A stretch of DNA of 64,000 nt, taken from contig NZ_CP083691.1 in the NCBI RefSeq assembly GCF_020097155.1, positions 1,736,001 through 1,800,000 on the forward strand, in the 5' to 3' direction. Shown here in pieces: positions 1 to 8,423 of this stretch. This DNA is from Micrococcus porci (GTDB lineage Bacteria; Actinomycetota; Actinomycetes; Actinomycetales; Micrococcaceae). The notes under the pieces were generated by a model. That model worked only from the letters and a program-made list of their open reading frames with translations. It had not been told where the DNA came from and did not search any database. Numbering within the stretch: position 1 is the first letter of the stretch; the number at the start of each line of letters is the position of its first letter. The position numbers and the translations under genes are program-made.

Positions 1-552
1 CCCTACTTCGTCGGGCGCGGCGAGGCCGGCGTCTACGACTTCACCACCAACGAGGTGCCCGGCGGCACCCCCGGCAAGCACTACTGGCGGGACGTCGGCA
101 CCTTGGACTCCTACTACGACGCACACATGGACCTCGTGCAGCCGTGGCCGGAGTTCAACCTCTACAACCGCGCCTGGCCGCTCTACACCCGCCAGTCGGT
201 GTCCCCGCCCGCCAAGCTCGTGCGATCGGCCTCGCGCCGACCCGGCACCGCCGGCGACTCCATCCTGGCCCAGGGCGTCGTGATCTCGGGCGGCACCGTC
301 GCGCAGTCGGTGCTCTCCACGGACGTGCGCGTCGGCAACGAGGCGTGGGTGGAGCAGTCGGTGCTGCTGGACTCCGTGACCGTCGGCGAGGGCGCGCACG
401 TGCGCAACGCCATCATCGACAAGAACGTGGTCATCCCGGCCGGCGCCCGCATCGGCTTCGACCGCGCCGAGGACGAGGCGAACGGCTACACCGTCACCGA
501 CTCCGGCCTGACGGTGCTGTCCAAGAACCAGCGGGTCCCCGACCCCCGCTGA
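1..552 (+). CDS. glgC: Glucose-1-phosphate adenylyltransferase, C-terminal part (5' end outside the window)
   Basis: This is the last 183 codons of ADP-glucose pyrophosphorylase, which makes ADP-glucose from glucose-1-phosphate and ATP for glycogen synthesis. The reading frame is open from base 1. The visible part holds the end of the nucleotidyltransferase domain (YWRDVGTLDSYYDAH) and then the left-handed beta-helix domain, with hexapeptide-like repeats such as DSVTVGEGAHVRNAIIDKNV. The ending, with a GLTVLSKNQ tail, is typical of GlgC. The neighbour pepN is unrelated, and 101 bp separate them. The catalytic N-terminus cannot be assessed here. Confidence 0.93.
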   Translation, partial: PYFVGRGEAGVYDFTTNEVPGGTPGKHYWRDVGTLDSYYDAHMDLVQPWPEFNLYNRAWPLYTRQSVSPPAKLVRSASRRPGTAGDSILAQGVVISGGTVAQSVLSTDVRVGNEAWVEQSVLLDSVTVGEGAHVRNAIIDKNVVIPAGARIGFDRAEDEANGYTVTDSGLTVLSKNQRVPDPR

Positions 553-653
553 ACCGCCCCGTGAGGTCCCGTCGCCGGCGCGTCCCACTTCCCGCCGGCA
601 CGTCGGCGGCGCTCGGTGCCCCGAGTGTGACGTGATACACCGGCTGTGATGGG

Positions 654-3287
654 ATGTCCTGCATGACCGACTCCCCCACGCTCACGCGGGACGAGGCTCG
701 CGCCCGGGCCCGCCTGATCACCGTCCACGACTACGACGTCCACGTGGACGTCAGCGGCGCCGCGGACGCCAGCGCCGCCGCCTATCCGGTGACCGCCACG
801 ATCCGCTTCGACTGCGCCGAGCCCGGAGCGGAGACCTGGCTGGACTGGATCTCAGCCTCCGTGGAGTCCGTGGAGCTCAACGGCGAGGCGCTCGACCCGG
901 CCGTCGTCGCGTCCCGCTCCCGCGTGCGCCTGCCGGACCTGGCCGCGCAGAACACGGTGACGCTGCGCGGAACCTCGCTGTACTCCCGCTCCGGGGAGGG
1001 TCTGCACCGCTTCGTCGACCCGGCCGACGGGCGCACCTACCTGTACACGCAGTACGAGCCGGCCGACGCGCGACGCGTGTTCCCGGACTTCGAGCAGCCC
1101 GACCTCAAGGCGTCCTTCACGTTCCGCCTGACGGGTCCGGCGGACTGGGTGCTGGCCTCCAACGGGGCCGAGGTGGGCCGCGAGGACGCCGGGGAGGGTG
1201 CGGTGACGGTGGCCTTCGCCCCCACGCGCCGGCTCTCGACGTACATCACGGCCCTCGTGGCCGGACCCTACGCCGTGGTCGAGGACCGCTGGGACGGCCA
1301 CGCCGCCACCGGCGCCGAGCCCCTCCCCCTGCGCGTGATGTGCCGGCGGGCCCTCGCCGAGCACCTGGACGCCGACGAGCTGTTCCGCATCACGAAGGCC
1401 GGCCTGGACTTCTTCCACGACCTGTTCGGCATCCCCTACGAGTGGGGCGCCTACGACCAGGCGTTCGTGCCCGAGTACAACCTCGGCGCCATGGAGAACC
1501 CCGGCCTGGTGACCTTCACCGAGCACTACATCCACGACACCGCCCCCACCCGCGGGCAGCTCGAGGGGCGCGCCACCACGGTCCTCCACGAGATGGCGCA
1601 CATGTGGTTCGGCGACCTGGTCACCATGCGCTGGTGGGACGACCTCTGGCTCAAGGAGTCCTTCGCGGACTACATGGGCACGCTCGCCGCGGACGAGGCG
1701 GCCGGGTTCGACGAGTCCTGGACGACCTTCGCCTCGCGCCGCAAGGCCTGGGCCTACGTGCAGGACGCCTACCCGACGACGCACCCCATCGTCGCCGACA
1801 TCGTGGACCTCGAGGCCGCCCGGCAGAACTTCGACGGCATCACCTACGCCAAGGGCGCGTCCGTCCTGAAGCAGCTGGCGGCGTTCGTGGGCCGGGACGC
1901 GTTCATGGAGGCCGCCCGCGTCTACTTCCACCGTCATGCCTGGGGCAACGCGGAGCTGGACGACTTCCTCGCCGTGCTCGGCGCGGCCTCCGGCCGGGAC
2001 ATGAGCGCCTGGGCGGACGCCTGGCTGCGCACCGCCGGCGTGCCCGCCCTGGCCGTGGAGGTCGACGGCGACGGCGCCCCCGTGCTGGTCCAGTCCGGCG
2101 TCGACCCGAGGACGGGTGAGCCCATCCGCCGCCCCCACGTGCTCCGGGTGGGCGTGTTCACCCCCGACGCCGACGGCGCCCTGACCCGGACCGCGCAGGT
2201 GGACGCGGACATCGCCGCCGGGGCCGAGCGGACCACGCTGCCCGGGCTGGCGGTTCCCGACGGCCCGCGGCTGATCCTGCCCAACGACGAGGACCTCACC
2301 TACGCCGCCGTCGCCCTCGACGAAGCCTCCCTGGACGCCGTGCTCACCCGTCCCGTGGCCGACCCCCTGGCGCAGGCCACCGTCTGGGCGGCCCTGTGGT
2401 CCATGGTCCGCGAGGGAACGCTGCCCGCCGCGCGGTTCGTGGGCGCGGTGCAGGAGCTGTCCGCCTCCGTGGCCGGCGTGGCCGTGTACACGCAGGTGGT
2501 CTCCCAGGCCGCGGCCGCCGTGGAGCTGTACGCGACGGCCGCCCAGCGGGGTGCCCTGCGGGCCGGCCTCGGCGAGCACCTGCTGTCCGCCCTGCGCTCC
2601 CTCGAGGCCGGCGGGGACCGGCAGCGCGCGGCCGTCCGCACCCTCGCGGTGCTGGCCCGCGGTGACGCCGACCTCGCCCGCCGTCTGGAGACCGCGGTCC
2701 TCGAGGACGCCGAGACCGGCGCGCCCGGCCTCGCGGTGGATGCGGAGATCCGCTGGCTCGTGCTGCAGGCGTTGGCGGCCACGGGTTCGGCCGACCGGGC
2801 CCGGCTCGATGCCGCCCTGGCGGAGGAGCGGACGGCCAAGACGGTGGTCGCCCACCGGCTCGCCGTCCAGGCGATCCCCGACCCGGCCGTGAAGCGCGCC
2901 GCCTGGGACGCGGTCCTGGCCGGGGAGGACGCTGAGGGGCAGGCCCTGTCCAACGATCTGCTGTCCGCGACGGCCTCCGGGTTCGCCGCCGGCGGGCACG
3001 ACCTGGTCGACCCCTTCGAGCCGGGCTTCTGGGGCGAACTGGAGGGGCTGTGGTCCTCGCGGTCCAACGGACTGGCCTCACGGGCGATCTCCGGCCTGTT
3101 CCCCCTGCACCAGGACGCCCTGCCCGGGGACGCGGCGGCCCAGGAGGCGCACCCGGTCCTCGCCCGGGCGCAGGCGTGGCTGGACGAGCACACCGCGGCC
3201 CCGGGCGCGCTGCGACGCCTGGTCGTCGAGCAGACGGACGCCCTGCGCCGGTCGCTGCGCGTGCAGGCGGCCCAGCCGACCCCGTGA
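654..3287 (+). CDS. pepN: Aminopeptidase N, M1 family zinc metallopeptidase
   Basis: This 877-residue cytosolic aminopeptidase removes N-terminal residues from peptides and is a normal length for actinobacterial PepN. The substrate-binding GAMEN motif is at residues 278-282. The zinc site HEMAH is at 312-316 with the second Glu ligand about 19 residues later (LKESFADY). After the catalytic domain comes a long helical ERAP1-like C-terminal half. Two in-frame starts lie close together, ATG at 654 and ATG at 663 (MTDSPTLT). Neither has a strong Shine-Dalgarno, so the true start could be nine bases further in. It stands alone, with a convergent lipoate ligase downstream. Confidence 0.95.
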   Translation: MSCMTDSPTLTRDEARARARLITVHDYDVHVDVSGAADASAAAYPVTATIRFDCAEPGAETWLDWISASVESVELNGEALDPAVVASRSRVRLPDLAAQNTVTLRGTSLYSRSGEGLHRFVDPADGRTYLYTQYEPADARRVFPDFEQPDLKASFTFRLTGPADWVLASNGAEVGREDAGEGAVTVAFAPTRRLSTYITALVAGPYAVVEDRWDGHAATGAEPLPLRVMCRRALAEHLDADELFRITKAGLDFFHDLFGIPYEWGAYDQAFVPEYNLGAMENPGLVTFTEHYIHDTAPTRGQLEGRATTVLHEMAHMWFGDLVTMRWWDDLWLKESFADYMGTLAADEAAGFDESWTTFASRRKAWAYVQDAYPTTHPIVADIVDLEAARQNFDGITYAKGASVLKQLAAFVGRDAFMEAARVYFHRHAWGNAELDDFLAVLGAASGRDMSAWADAWLRTAGVPALAVEVDGDGAPVLVQSGVDPRTGEPIRRPHVLRVGVFTPDADGALTRTAQVDADIAAGAERTTLPGLAVPDGPRLILPNDEDLTYAAVALDEASLDAVLTRPVADPLAQATVWAALWSMVREGTLPAARFVGAVQELSASVAGVAVYTQVVSQAAAAVELYATAAQRGALRAGLGEHLLSALRSLEAGGDRQRAAVRTLAVLARGDADLARRLETAVLEDAETGAPGLAVDAEIRWLVLQALAATGSADRARLDAALAEERTAKTVVAHRLAVQAIPDPAVKRAAWDAVLAGEDAEGQALSNDLLSATASGFAAGGHDLVDPFEPGFWGELEGLWSSRSNGLASRAISGLFPLHQDALPGDAAAQEAHPVLARAQAWLDEHTAAPGALRRLVVEQTDALRRSLRVQAAQPTP

Positions 3288-3356
3288 CCCGACATCCCCC
3301 CGCCCGGAAAGCCGTCGGACCCGGTGGCGGTCACGCGTGGGACGGGGCGCGTCCGG

Positions 3357-4424
3357 TCAGGGGACGCGGGCGGTCCACTCCGGTGACGAGAACTTGGTGC
3401 GGGCCAGTTCCTCGGCGCGGGCGCGGGTGTCGGCGTCGAGCTCGACCCGGCGGGCGCCGTAGCGGCGCTCGAACACGGCCATCATGGTCTCCCAGATCTG
3501 CTCGCGGGGCACGCCGGTCTGGCGGCGGAGGGGGTCGACGCGCTTCTTCGCGGAGGCGACGCCCTTGCCCCGCAGCTTCTCCCGGCCGATCCGCAGCACC
3601 TCCGTCATCTTGTCCGCGTCGATGTCGTAGCTCATGGTGACGTGGTGCAGCAGCCCGGTGGCGCCGAACCGCTTCTGGGCCGCGCCGCCGATCTTCCCCT
3701 GGTCCGTGGCGATGTCGTTGAGCGGCTGGTAGAACGCCTGCACGCCAAGCTCCCGGAGGGCCTCCATGACCCACTCGTCCAGGAACGGGTAGGACTCGGC
3801 GGTGTCGATGCCGTCCACGAGCGAGGCCGGCGCGGACAGGGCGAACGTGACGCAGTTGTCCGCCTCCATGAACATCGCGCCGCCGCCGGAGACGCGCCGC
3901 ACCACGTGGATCCCGTGGCGGGTGACGCCGTCCGGGTCGACCTCGTTGGCGAGGGACTGGAACGCGCCGATCACCACGGCGGGCTCCGTCCACTGCCACA
4001 GGCGCATCACGGGGTTGCGGCGGCCCGCGGCCACGTCCTCCGTGAGGATCTGGTCCAGGGCGGTGTTCATCTCGATGGGCAGCGGCTCGGGTGGGAGGAT
4101 CTCCCACCGGTGGGACTCCCACGTGGTGGCCAGACCCACCGCACGACGCACGGCGGTGGCGACGGCCTCGGCGTCGAACCCGAACAGGCGGGCCTCGGGG
4201 CGCAGCCCGGCGCGGACGCGCTCGGCCAGCACGTGGTGCTCGGTGTCCGCGGGCAGCCCGGTGAGCGCGGCGTTGATGTCCTCGAGGGCGTCGTCCGGCT
4301 CCAGGAAGAAGTCGCCGTTCACCGACGCGCGGACGATCACCCCGTCCTGCACCTCCAAGTCGGCGGCCACCAGCTTTCCGCCGAGGACCTTGAACTCTCC
4401 GTGATGCGTCGTCTGGGTGCTCAT
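3357..4424 (-). CDS. Lipoate-protein ligase with N-terminal accessory domain
   Basis: This 355-residue protein probably attaches lipoate (or octanoate) to the lysine of lipoyl domains in 2-oxoacid dehydrogenases or GcvH. Residues about 105-355 form the LplA/BirA-like catalytic domain, with the lipoate-binding RRVSGGGAMF at 176-185 and the catalytic-type Lys244 in DQGKIGG. Residues 1-95 (GGKLVAADLEVQDGVI, NGDFFLEP) resemble the LplA accessory domain, which in E. coli LplA is at the C-terminus. The order is therefore swapped and resembles a fusion of archaeal LplB to LplA. The start ATG lies 6 nt after a TAGGCT hexamer, suggesting a leaderless mRNA. Substrate preference cannot be read from sequence. 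Confidence 0.85.
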   Translation of the reverse strand: MSTQTTHHGEFKVLGGKLVAADLEVQDGVIVRASVNGDFFLEPDDALEDINAALTGLPADTEHHVLAERVRAGLRPEARLFGFDAEAVATAVRRAVGLATTWESHRWEILPPEPLPIEMNTALDQILTEDVAAGRRNPVMRLWQWTEPAVVIGAFQSLANEVDPDGVTRHGIHVVRRVSGGGAMFMEADNCVTFALSAPASLVDGIDTAESYPFLDEWVMEALRELGVQAFYQPLNDIATDQGKIGGAAQKRFGATGLLHHVTMSYDIDADKMTEVLRIGREKLRGKGVASAKKRVDPLRRQTGVPREQIWETMMAVFERRYGARRVELDADTRARAEELARTKFSSPEWTARVP

Positions 4425-4430
4425 GGCTTC

Positions 4431-4436
4431 AGCCTA
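4431..4436 (-). promoter_or_regulatory. -10 element of the lipoate ligase gene (leaderless type)
   Basis: TAGGCT on the minus strand is followed by 6 nt and the ATG at 4424. This spacing puts the transcription start on or next to the start codon. No Shine-Dalgarno is present. No clear -35 is seen. Confidence 0.55.
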
Positions 4437-4442
4437 GGACGA

Positions 4443-4485
4443 CGCCGGCCCCGCACCCTCCATGGCGGAGGTGCGGGGCCCGGCG
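4443..4485 (-). terminator. Hairpin downstream of rpmE
   Basis: An inverted repeat built on CGCCGGCCCCGCAC and its near-complement forms a G+C-rich hairpin between the L31 stop and the lipoate ligase promoter. There is no T tract. It probably ends rpmE transcription. Confidence 0.6.
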
Positions 4486-4519
4486 TTGTGCGGCGCGAGA
4501 GCGGCTCAGGCCGCTGCGA

Positions 4520-4777
4520 TCACTTCTTGCCGCCGAAGCCCTTGAACCGCGCGTTGAAGCGCTCCACGCGGCCGGCGGTGTCCATGATGCGCTGCTTGCC
4601 CGTGTAGAACGGGTGCGACGCGGCCGAGATCTCGACATCGATCACGGGGTAGGTGTTGCCGTCGGTCCACTCGGCGGTCTTCTCGGAGGTCGCGGTGGTG
4701 CGGGTGAGGATCTTCTCACCGGAGGCGAGGTCGTTGAAGATGACGTAGCGGTAATCCGGGTGGATCTCAGACTTCAT
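4520..4777 (-). CDS. rpmE2: 50S ribosomal protein L31 type B
   Basis: This is an 85-residue ribosomal protein L31 of the zinc-independent type. It has the [10 protein letters not shown] start and the [10 protein letters not shown] block of L31B, and no cysteine, so the CxxC zinc site of type A is absent. The start ATG follows an AAGGA Shine-Dalgarno with good spacing. A TAGAGT -10 lies about 90 bp upstream and a hairpin follows the stop. In many bacteria L31B is Zur-repressed and induced under zinc limitation. No recognisable Zur box is visible, so it may be the constitutive L31 here. Confidence 0.95.
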   Translation of the reverse strand: MKSEIHPDYRYVIFNDLASGEKILTRTTATSEKTAEWTDGNTYPVIDVEISAASHPFYTGKQRIMDTAGRVERFNARFKGFGGKK

Positions 4778-4866
4778 GGTGTGTTCCTTCGTTCCAGCCG
4801 CCTGACTGTGACCAGGGGCGCGAGAGGTGTGGTCGTGGGGTCCGCCGGGCGGCGGGCCAGCGGCCC

Positions 4867-4872
4867 ACTCTA
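4867..4872 (-). promoter_or_regulatory. -10 element of rpmE2
   Basis: TAGAGT on the minus strand, preceded by GTG as in an extended -10. It predicts a leader of about 80 nt before the L31 ATG. Confidence 0.4.
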
Positions 4873-4896
4873 CACGACGCGGGGACATCGTCCGGC

Positions 4897-5769
4897 TCAG
4901 GCCGCGGGCGTGTCCCGGGGCCGCAGCTCCCACAGCGCCACGGCGGCGGCTGCGGCCACGTTCAGGGAGTCGACGCCGGCCGGCATGGGGATGACGACGT
5001 GGGCGTCCACGGCGGCGAGCGTCTCGGGCCGCACGCCGGGGCCCTCCTGACCCAGCACGAGGGCGAGGCGCTCGGCGGTGCGGACGGGCTCGAGCTCCGG
5101 GGAGTCCAGGCCGACGGCGCGGTCGGTCACCTCGAGGGCGGCCGTCGCGAACCCGGCGGCGCGCAGGGCGGGCAGCGCCTCCTCGAGGGGACCGTCCGCC
5201 CGGGCCCAGGGCAGGCGGAACACCGTCCCCATGGAGACGCGGATCGCGCGCCGGTAGAGGGGGTCCGCCGCCCGCGGGGTGAGCAGCAGCGCGTCCCAGC
5301 CGAGGGCCACCGCAGATCGGACCACGGCCCCGAGGTTGGTGTGGTCCACCAGGTCCTCGGCGATGAGCACGCGGTGCGCACCGTCCAGTGCTTCTGCGAC
5401 GCTCCGGGGCGCCGGCCGGTCCATCGCGGCCAGGGCGCCGCGGTGCAGGTGGAATCCGGTCAGGGCGGTCAGCACCTCGTCCGGGCCGGTGAACACGGGC
5501 ACGCCCGGGTGGGCGGCGATCACGTCCGCGAAGGTCTCCCGGTAGCGGTCCCCGAGCAGGAACGAGCGCGGGGCATGCCCGGCGTCGAGGGCGCGGCGCA
5601 CCACGGGCGAGGACTCGGCGAGGAACACGCCGTGGGCGGCGTCGACGTCCCGGCGCAGGGCCGCGTCGGTGAGCGTCGTGTACGGCGCGAGCCGGGGATC
5701 GGCCAGGTCGGCGGCCGACTGCAGGCGCACCTCCCCCGGAAACGGTGCGGGAGCGCCGTCGTCGGGCAT
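4897..5769 (-). CDS. TrmH/SpoU-family RNA 2'-O-methyltransferase
   Basis: This 290-residue protein is a SPOUT-class methyltransferase that probably 2'-O-methylates rRNA or tRNA using S-adenosylmethionine. The N-terminal substrate-binding domain occupies about residues 1-120. The knotted domain carries motif 1 NLGAVVRSA, motif 2 [12 protein letters not shown] and motif 3 [20 protein letters not shown], all intact. It is the last gene of a three-gene minus-strand operon. Its ATG is separated from the TSUP permease stop by one base, so translation is likely coupled. The modified nucleotide cannot be predicted from sequence. Confidence 0.88.
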   Translation of the reverse strand: MPDDGAPAPFPGEVRLQSAADLADPRLAPYTTLTDAALRRDVDAAHGVFLAESSPVVRRALDAGHAPRSFLLGDRYRETFADVIAAHPGVPVFTGPDEVLTALTGFHLHRGALAAMDRPAPRSVAEALDGAHRVLIAEDLVDHTNLGAVVRSAVALGWDALLLTPRAADPLYRRAIRVSMGTVFRLPWARADGPLEEALPALRAAGFATAALEVTDRAVGLDSPELEPVRTAERLALVLGQEGPGVRPETLAAVDAHVVIPMPAGVDSLNVAAAAAVALWELRPRDTPAA

Positions 5770-5770
5770 C

Positions 5771-6613
5771 TCAGGCCCCCGCCAGGCGGGACAGCATGCT
5801 CACCAGGCCCGCCACGCCGATCACGACGATGGTGACGCGCAGCGCCGTCGGGGACATCCGGCGTCCGATCCGCGCCCCCACCGACCCGCCGACCAGGGAG
5901 GAGACGGCGATCAGCAGGACGGCACGCCAGTCGATGCGGTCGAAGGCGAAGACCAGGTAGAAGACGGCGGCGGTGAGGTTCACGGTCAGGGACAGCCACG
6001 TCTTCACCGCGTTGGCGTGCACCAGCGTGCCGCCGACCAGCATCACGCCGAAGATCGCCATGAGCATCACGCCCTGCGCCGCCACGAAGTACCCGCCGTA
6101 GATGCCCGTGAGGAACACCAGCGTCCACAGGGCAGGGCTCGCCGGCCCCACCGGCACCGGCGAGTCGGCGCCGGGCACGTGCCCGTGCTCCCCCGCCGAG
6201 CGACGCCGCACCCACGCCTGGATGCGCGGCTGCAGGACCACGATGGTCAGGGCGAGCACCAGCAGGCACGGGGCCACAGAGGCGAACACCGTCGGGGGGA
6301 GCACCGTCAGCAGCGTCGCACCGATGACGGCGCCCAGGAACGAGGCGAGGGTCAGGCGGGGCAGCAGCGCCCGCGACTCGCGCAGCTCCCGCCGGTACCC
6401 GTAGGTCCCGGAGAAGCCGGAGGCCACGAGCCCCATGGCGTTGGAGACCTGTGCGGTCACCGGCGGGAAGCCGACCGCCACGAGCACCGGGAACGTCACC
6501 AGCGTCCCGGAGCCGATGATCGAGTTGATCGTGCCCGCCCAGAACCCGGCGAGCAGGACCAGCGCCACCTGCCACAGGTCCATGCCCAGGACCGGGGCGG
6601 TCAGCAGGTCCAT
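5771..6613 (-). CDS. TSUP-family (TauE/SafE) membrane permease
   Basis: This 280-residue polytopic membrane protein has about eight hydrophobic segments. It carries the family hallmark GTINSIIGSGTLVTFPVLVAVG near the N-terminus and a second related half (NAVKTWLSLTVNLTAAVFY). TauE/SafE proteins export or import sulfite, sulfoacetate or other small organosulfur anions. The substrate here is unknown. The start was set at the ATG that overlaps the ABC ATPase stop by one base (TGATG). The ABC subunit upstream lacks its own permease, but TSUP proteins normally work without an ATPase, so functional pairing is unproven. Confidence 0.85.
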   Translation of the reverse strand: MDLLTAPVLGMDLWQVALVLLAGFWAGTINSIIGSGTLVTFPVLVAVGFPPVTAQVSNAMGLVASGFSGTYGYRRELRESRALLPRLTLASFLGAVIGATLLTVLPPTVFASVAPCLLVLALTIVVLQPRIQAWVRRRSAGEHGHVPGADSPVPVGPASPALWTLVFLTGIYGGYFVAAQGVMLMAIFGVMLVGGTLVHANAVKTWLSLTVNLTAAVFYLVFAFDRIDWRAVLLIAVSSLVGGSVGARIGRRMSPTALRVTIVVIGVAGLVSMLSRLAGA

Positions 6614-7461
6614 CACGCCGCCACGGCGGTGTAGCGCCCGTCCGCCCGGGTCACCCTCAGCGGGGTGCCGAAGGCGGTGGAGAGGTGCTCGGCCGTCAGC
6701 GTCTCCTCCAGCGGTCCCGCCTGGACCACGGCGCCGTCGGCCAGCAGCAGCGCGTGCGTGAAGCCCGGGGGCACCTCCTCCAGGTGGTGCGTCACCAGGA
6801 CGGTGGCGGGGGCGTCCTCGTCCGCGGCGAGCTCGGACAGCTGGCCCACGAGGGCCTCGCGGCCGGCCACGTCCAGGCCGGCGGCCGGCTCGTCCAGCAG
6901 GAGCAGCTCGGGGTCGGTCATGAGGGCGCGGGCGATCAGCACGCGCTTCCGCTCGCCTTCGGACAGCGTGCCGAACCGGCGGTGCGCCAGTCGGGACAGG
7001 CCCCACTCGGAGACCAGGCCGAGGGCCCGGGCGCGGTCCTCGACCTCGTACTCCTCGCGCCACCGGCCGGTCATCCCGTAGGAGGCGGTGATGACGGCGT
7101 CCTGCACGGTCTCGTCGTCGCGCACCTGGTTCGCCAGGAGGGCGGAGGACAGGCCGATGCGCGGGCGCAGCTCGAACACGTCGACCGCGCCGAGCACCTC
7201 GTCGAGGATCGCGACGTCGCCGGACGTGGGGAACATGCGGGAGGCGGCGATCTGCAGCAGAGTGGACTTGCCGGCGCCGTTCGGCCCCATGACGACCCAG
7301 CGCTCCCCCGCGCGGACCGTCCAGTCGATCCCGGCGAGGATCTGCTTGGCGCCCCGGCGCACGGCGACGTCCCGCAGCTGCAGGACGGCGTCCTCGTCGG
7401 GGGTGAACACGTCGTGCTCGACGACGGGGCGGGGGCTCGGATCCTGGGGGGCGGTGTTCAT
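6613..7461 (-). CDS. ABC transporter-type ATP-binding protein
   Basis: This 282-residue single ABC domain protein has Walker A GPNGAGKST, signature LSEGERKRVLIARAL and Walker B LLLLDEPAAG, followed by the H-loop THHLEEVP. It resembles the YlmA/ModF-like class of soluble ABC ATPases found without an obvious partner permease. The start ATG (MNTAPQDPS) lies 7 nt after a TAGGCT hexamer, so the transcript is probably leaderless. A longer upstream reading frame is unsupported. It heads the operon with the TSUP permease and the TrmH methyltransferase. Its cargo or role is unknown. Confidence 0.87.
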   Translation of the reverse strand: MNTAPQDPSPRPVVEHDVFTPDEDAVLQLRDVAVRRGAKQILAGIDWTVRAGERWVVMGPNGAGKSTLLQIAASRMFPTSGDVAILDEVLGAVDVFELRPRIGLSSALLANQVRDDETVQDAVITASYGMTGRWREEYEVEDRARALGLVSEWGLSRLAHRRFGTLSEGERKRVLIARALMTDPELLLLDEPAAGLDVAGREALVGQLSELAADEDAPATVLVTHHLEEVPPGFTHALLLADGAVVQAGPLEETLTAEHLSTAFGTPLRVTRADGRYTAVAA

Positions 7462-7468
7462 GGAGACC

Positions 7469-7474
7469 AGCCTA
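7469..7474 (-). promoter_or_regulatory. -10 element of the ABC ATPase operon (leaderless type)
   Basis: TAGGCT on the minus strand ends 7 nt before the ATG at 7461. It faces the serB -10 only 13 bp away. Confidence 0.55.
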
Positions 7475-7487
7475 GTGGGGCGCCGCC

Positions 7488-7493
7488 TAGGAT
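7488..7493 (+). promoter_or_regulatory. -10 element of serB (leaderless type)
   Basis: TAGGAT ends 6 nt before the serB ATG at 7500. No Shine-Dalgarno lies between. Confidence 0.55.
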
Positions 7494-7499
7494 CGGGGC

Positions 7500-8348
7500 A
7501 TGACCCAGGCCCGCCACCTCCTGTACCGCGCCGTGCCCGCCGGGACCGACTCCCCCGTCGCCCCCGCATGGGCGCCGCTGCCCGCCGACGCCGAGCACCT
7601 CGCCGCGGACGGCCTGGCCGGCCTGCGCTGGGAGGGGTCCGTGCCGTCGGCCGAGGAGGCCACCGCGCTCCCGGAGGACTGGGCCCTGGCGAGCCTGCCG
7701 CAGTCCGTGGCCGCCGCCCCGACGCCGCTGGTGGTCACTGACGTGGACTCCACGCTGATCCAGCAGGAGGTCATCGAGCTGCTGGCCGCCCACACCGGGC
7801 GCGAGGCGGAGGTGGCGGCCGTCACGGAGCGGGCCATGCGCGGCGAGCTGGACTTCGCCCAGTCCCTGCACGCGCGCGTCGAGGCGCTGGCGGGGCTGCC
7901 GGCCTCGGTCGTCGACGACGTCGTGGCCCGGGTGCGGCCCACCGACGGCGCCGTGGAGCTGATCGCGGCCGTGAACGCCGCGGGAGGCCGCGTCTGCGCC
8001 GTCTCCGGTGGATTCACCCAGGTGCTCGCACCGCTGGCCGAGGCGTGGGGCGTGCACGCCTACTGCGCCAACGAGCTCGAGGTGCGGGACGGGCACCTGA
8101 GCGGGAAGGTGCTCGGCGACGTCGTGGACCGCGCGGCGAAGGCGGCGATGCTGCGTGCCTGGGCCGAGGACGCGGGGCTCTCCCCCGAGCAGGCCGTGGG
8201 GGTGGGCGACGGCGCCAACGACATCGACCTGCTGGAGGTGGCCGGCTGCGGCGTGGCCCTGTGCGCGAAGCCGATCCTCCGGGAGCACGCGGACGTCGTC
8301 ATCGACGTGCCCTCCTTCACCCCACTGCGGTGGCTCCTCGGTCTCTGA
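7500..8348 (+). CDS. serB: Phosphoserine phosphatase
   Basis: This 282-residue HAD-superfamily enzyme performs the last step of serine synthesis, hydrolysing O-phosphoserine. The nucleophile and acid aspartates are D81 and D83 in DVDSTLIQQE. Motif II is in AVSGGF, the conserved lysine is near residue 214 (RAAKAAML), and the Mg2+ motif GDGANDIDLL begins at 236. The first 75 residues stand in for the ACT-like N-terminal domain of longer SerB proteins but show no clear ACT motif. The gene is monocistronic, with a leaderless-type promoter upstream and a perfect hairpin downstream. Confidence 0.92.
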   Translation: MTQARHLLYRAVPAGTDSPVAPAWAPLPADAEHLAADGLAGLRWEGSVPSAEEATALPEDWALASLPQSVAAAPTPLVVTDVDSTLIQQEVIELLAAHTGREAEVAAVTERAMRGELDFAQSLHARVEALAGLPASVVDDVVARVRPTDGAVELIAAVNAAGGRVCAVSGGFTQVLAPLAEAWGVHAYCANELEVRDGHLSGKVLGDVVDRAAKAAMLRAWAEDAGLSPEQAVGVGDGANDIDLLEVAGCGVALCAKPILREHADVVIDVPSFTPLRWLLGL

Positions 8349-8368
8349 GCCGCCCGCGCCCGGATGCA

Positions 8369-8402
8369 TCGAGGGCCGGATCCCGTGGGATCCGGCCCTC
8401 GA
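8369..8402. terminator. Bidirectional hairpin between serB and the SDR gene
   Basis: A perfect 16-bp inverted repeat (TCGAGGGCCGGATCCC and its complement) with only 2 nt between the arms sits between two convergent genes. No T tract follows on either strand. Confidence 0.7.
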
Positions 8403-8423
8403 CGTCAGGGGGTGCGGTGCGGT

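Noticed and set aside
852..2999. Long antisense open frame across pepN
   Set aside because: It has the Gly/Arg/His-rich composition of a shadow frame in high-G+C DNA, no Shine-Dalgarno and no family resemblance. The same applies to other long frames opposite uvrC (38271-40223), uvrB (52630-55539), the helicase (45537-48149) and the BCCT gene (55616-57796).
4778..4896. Zur box upstream of the L31B gene
   Set aside because: No A+T-rich palindrome of the Zur type can be seen.
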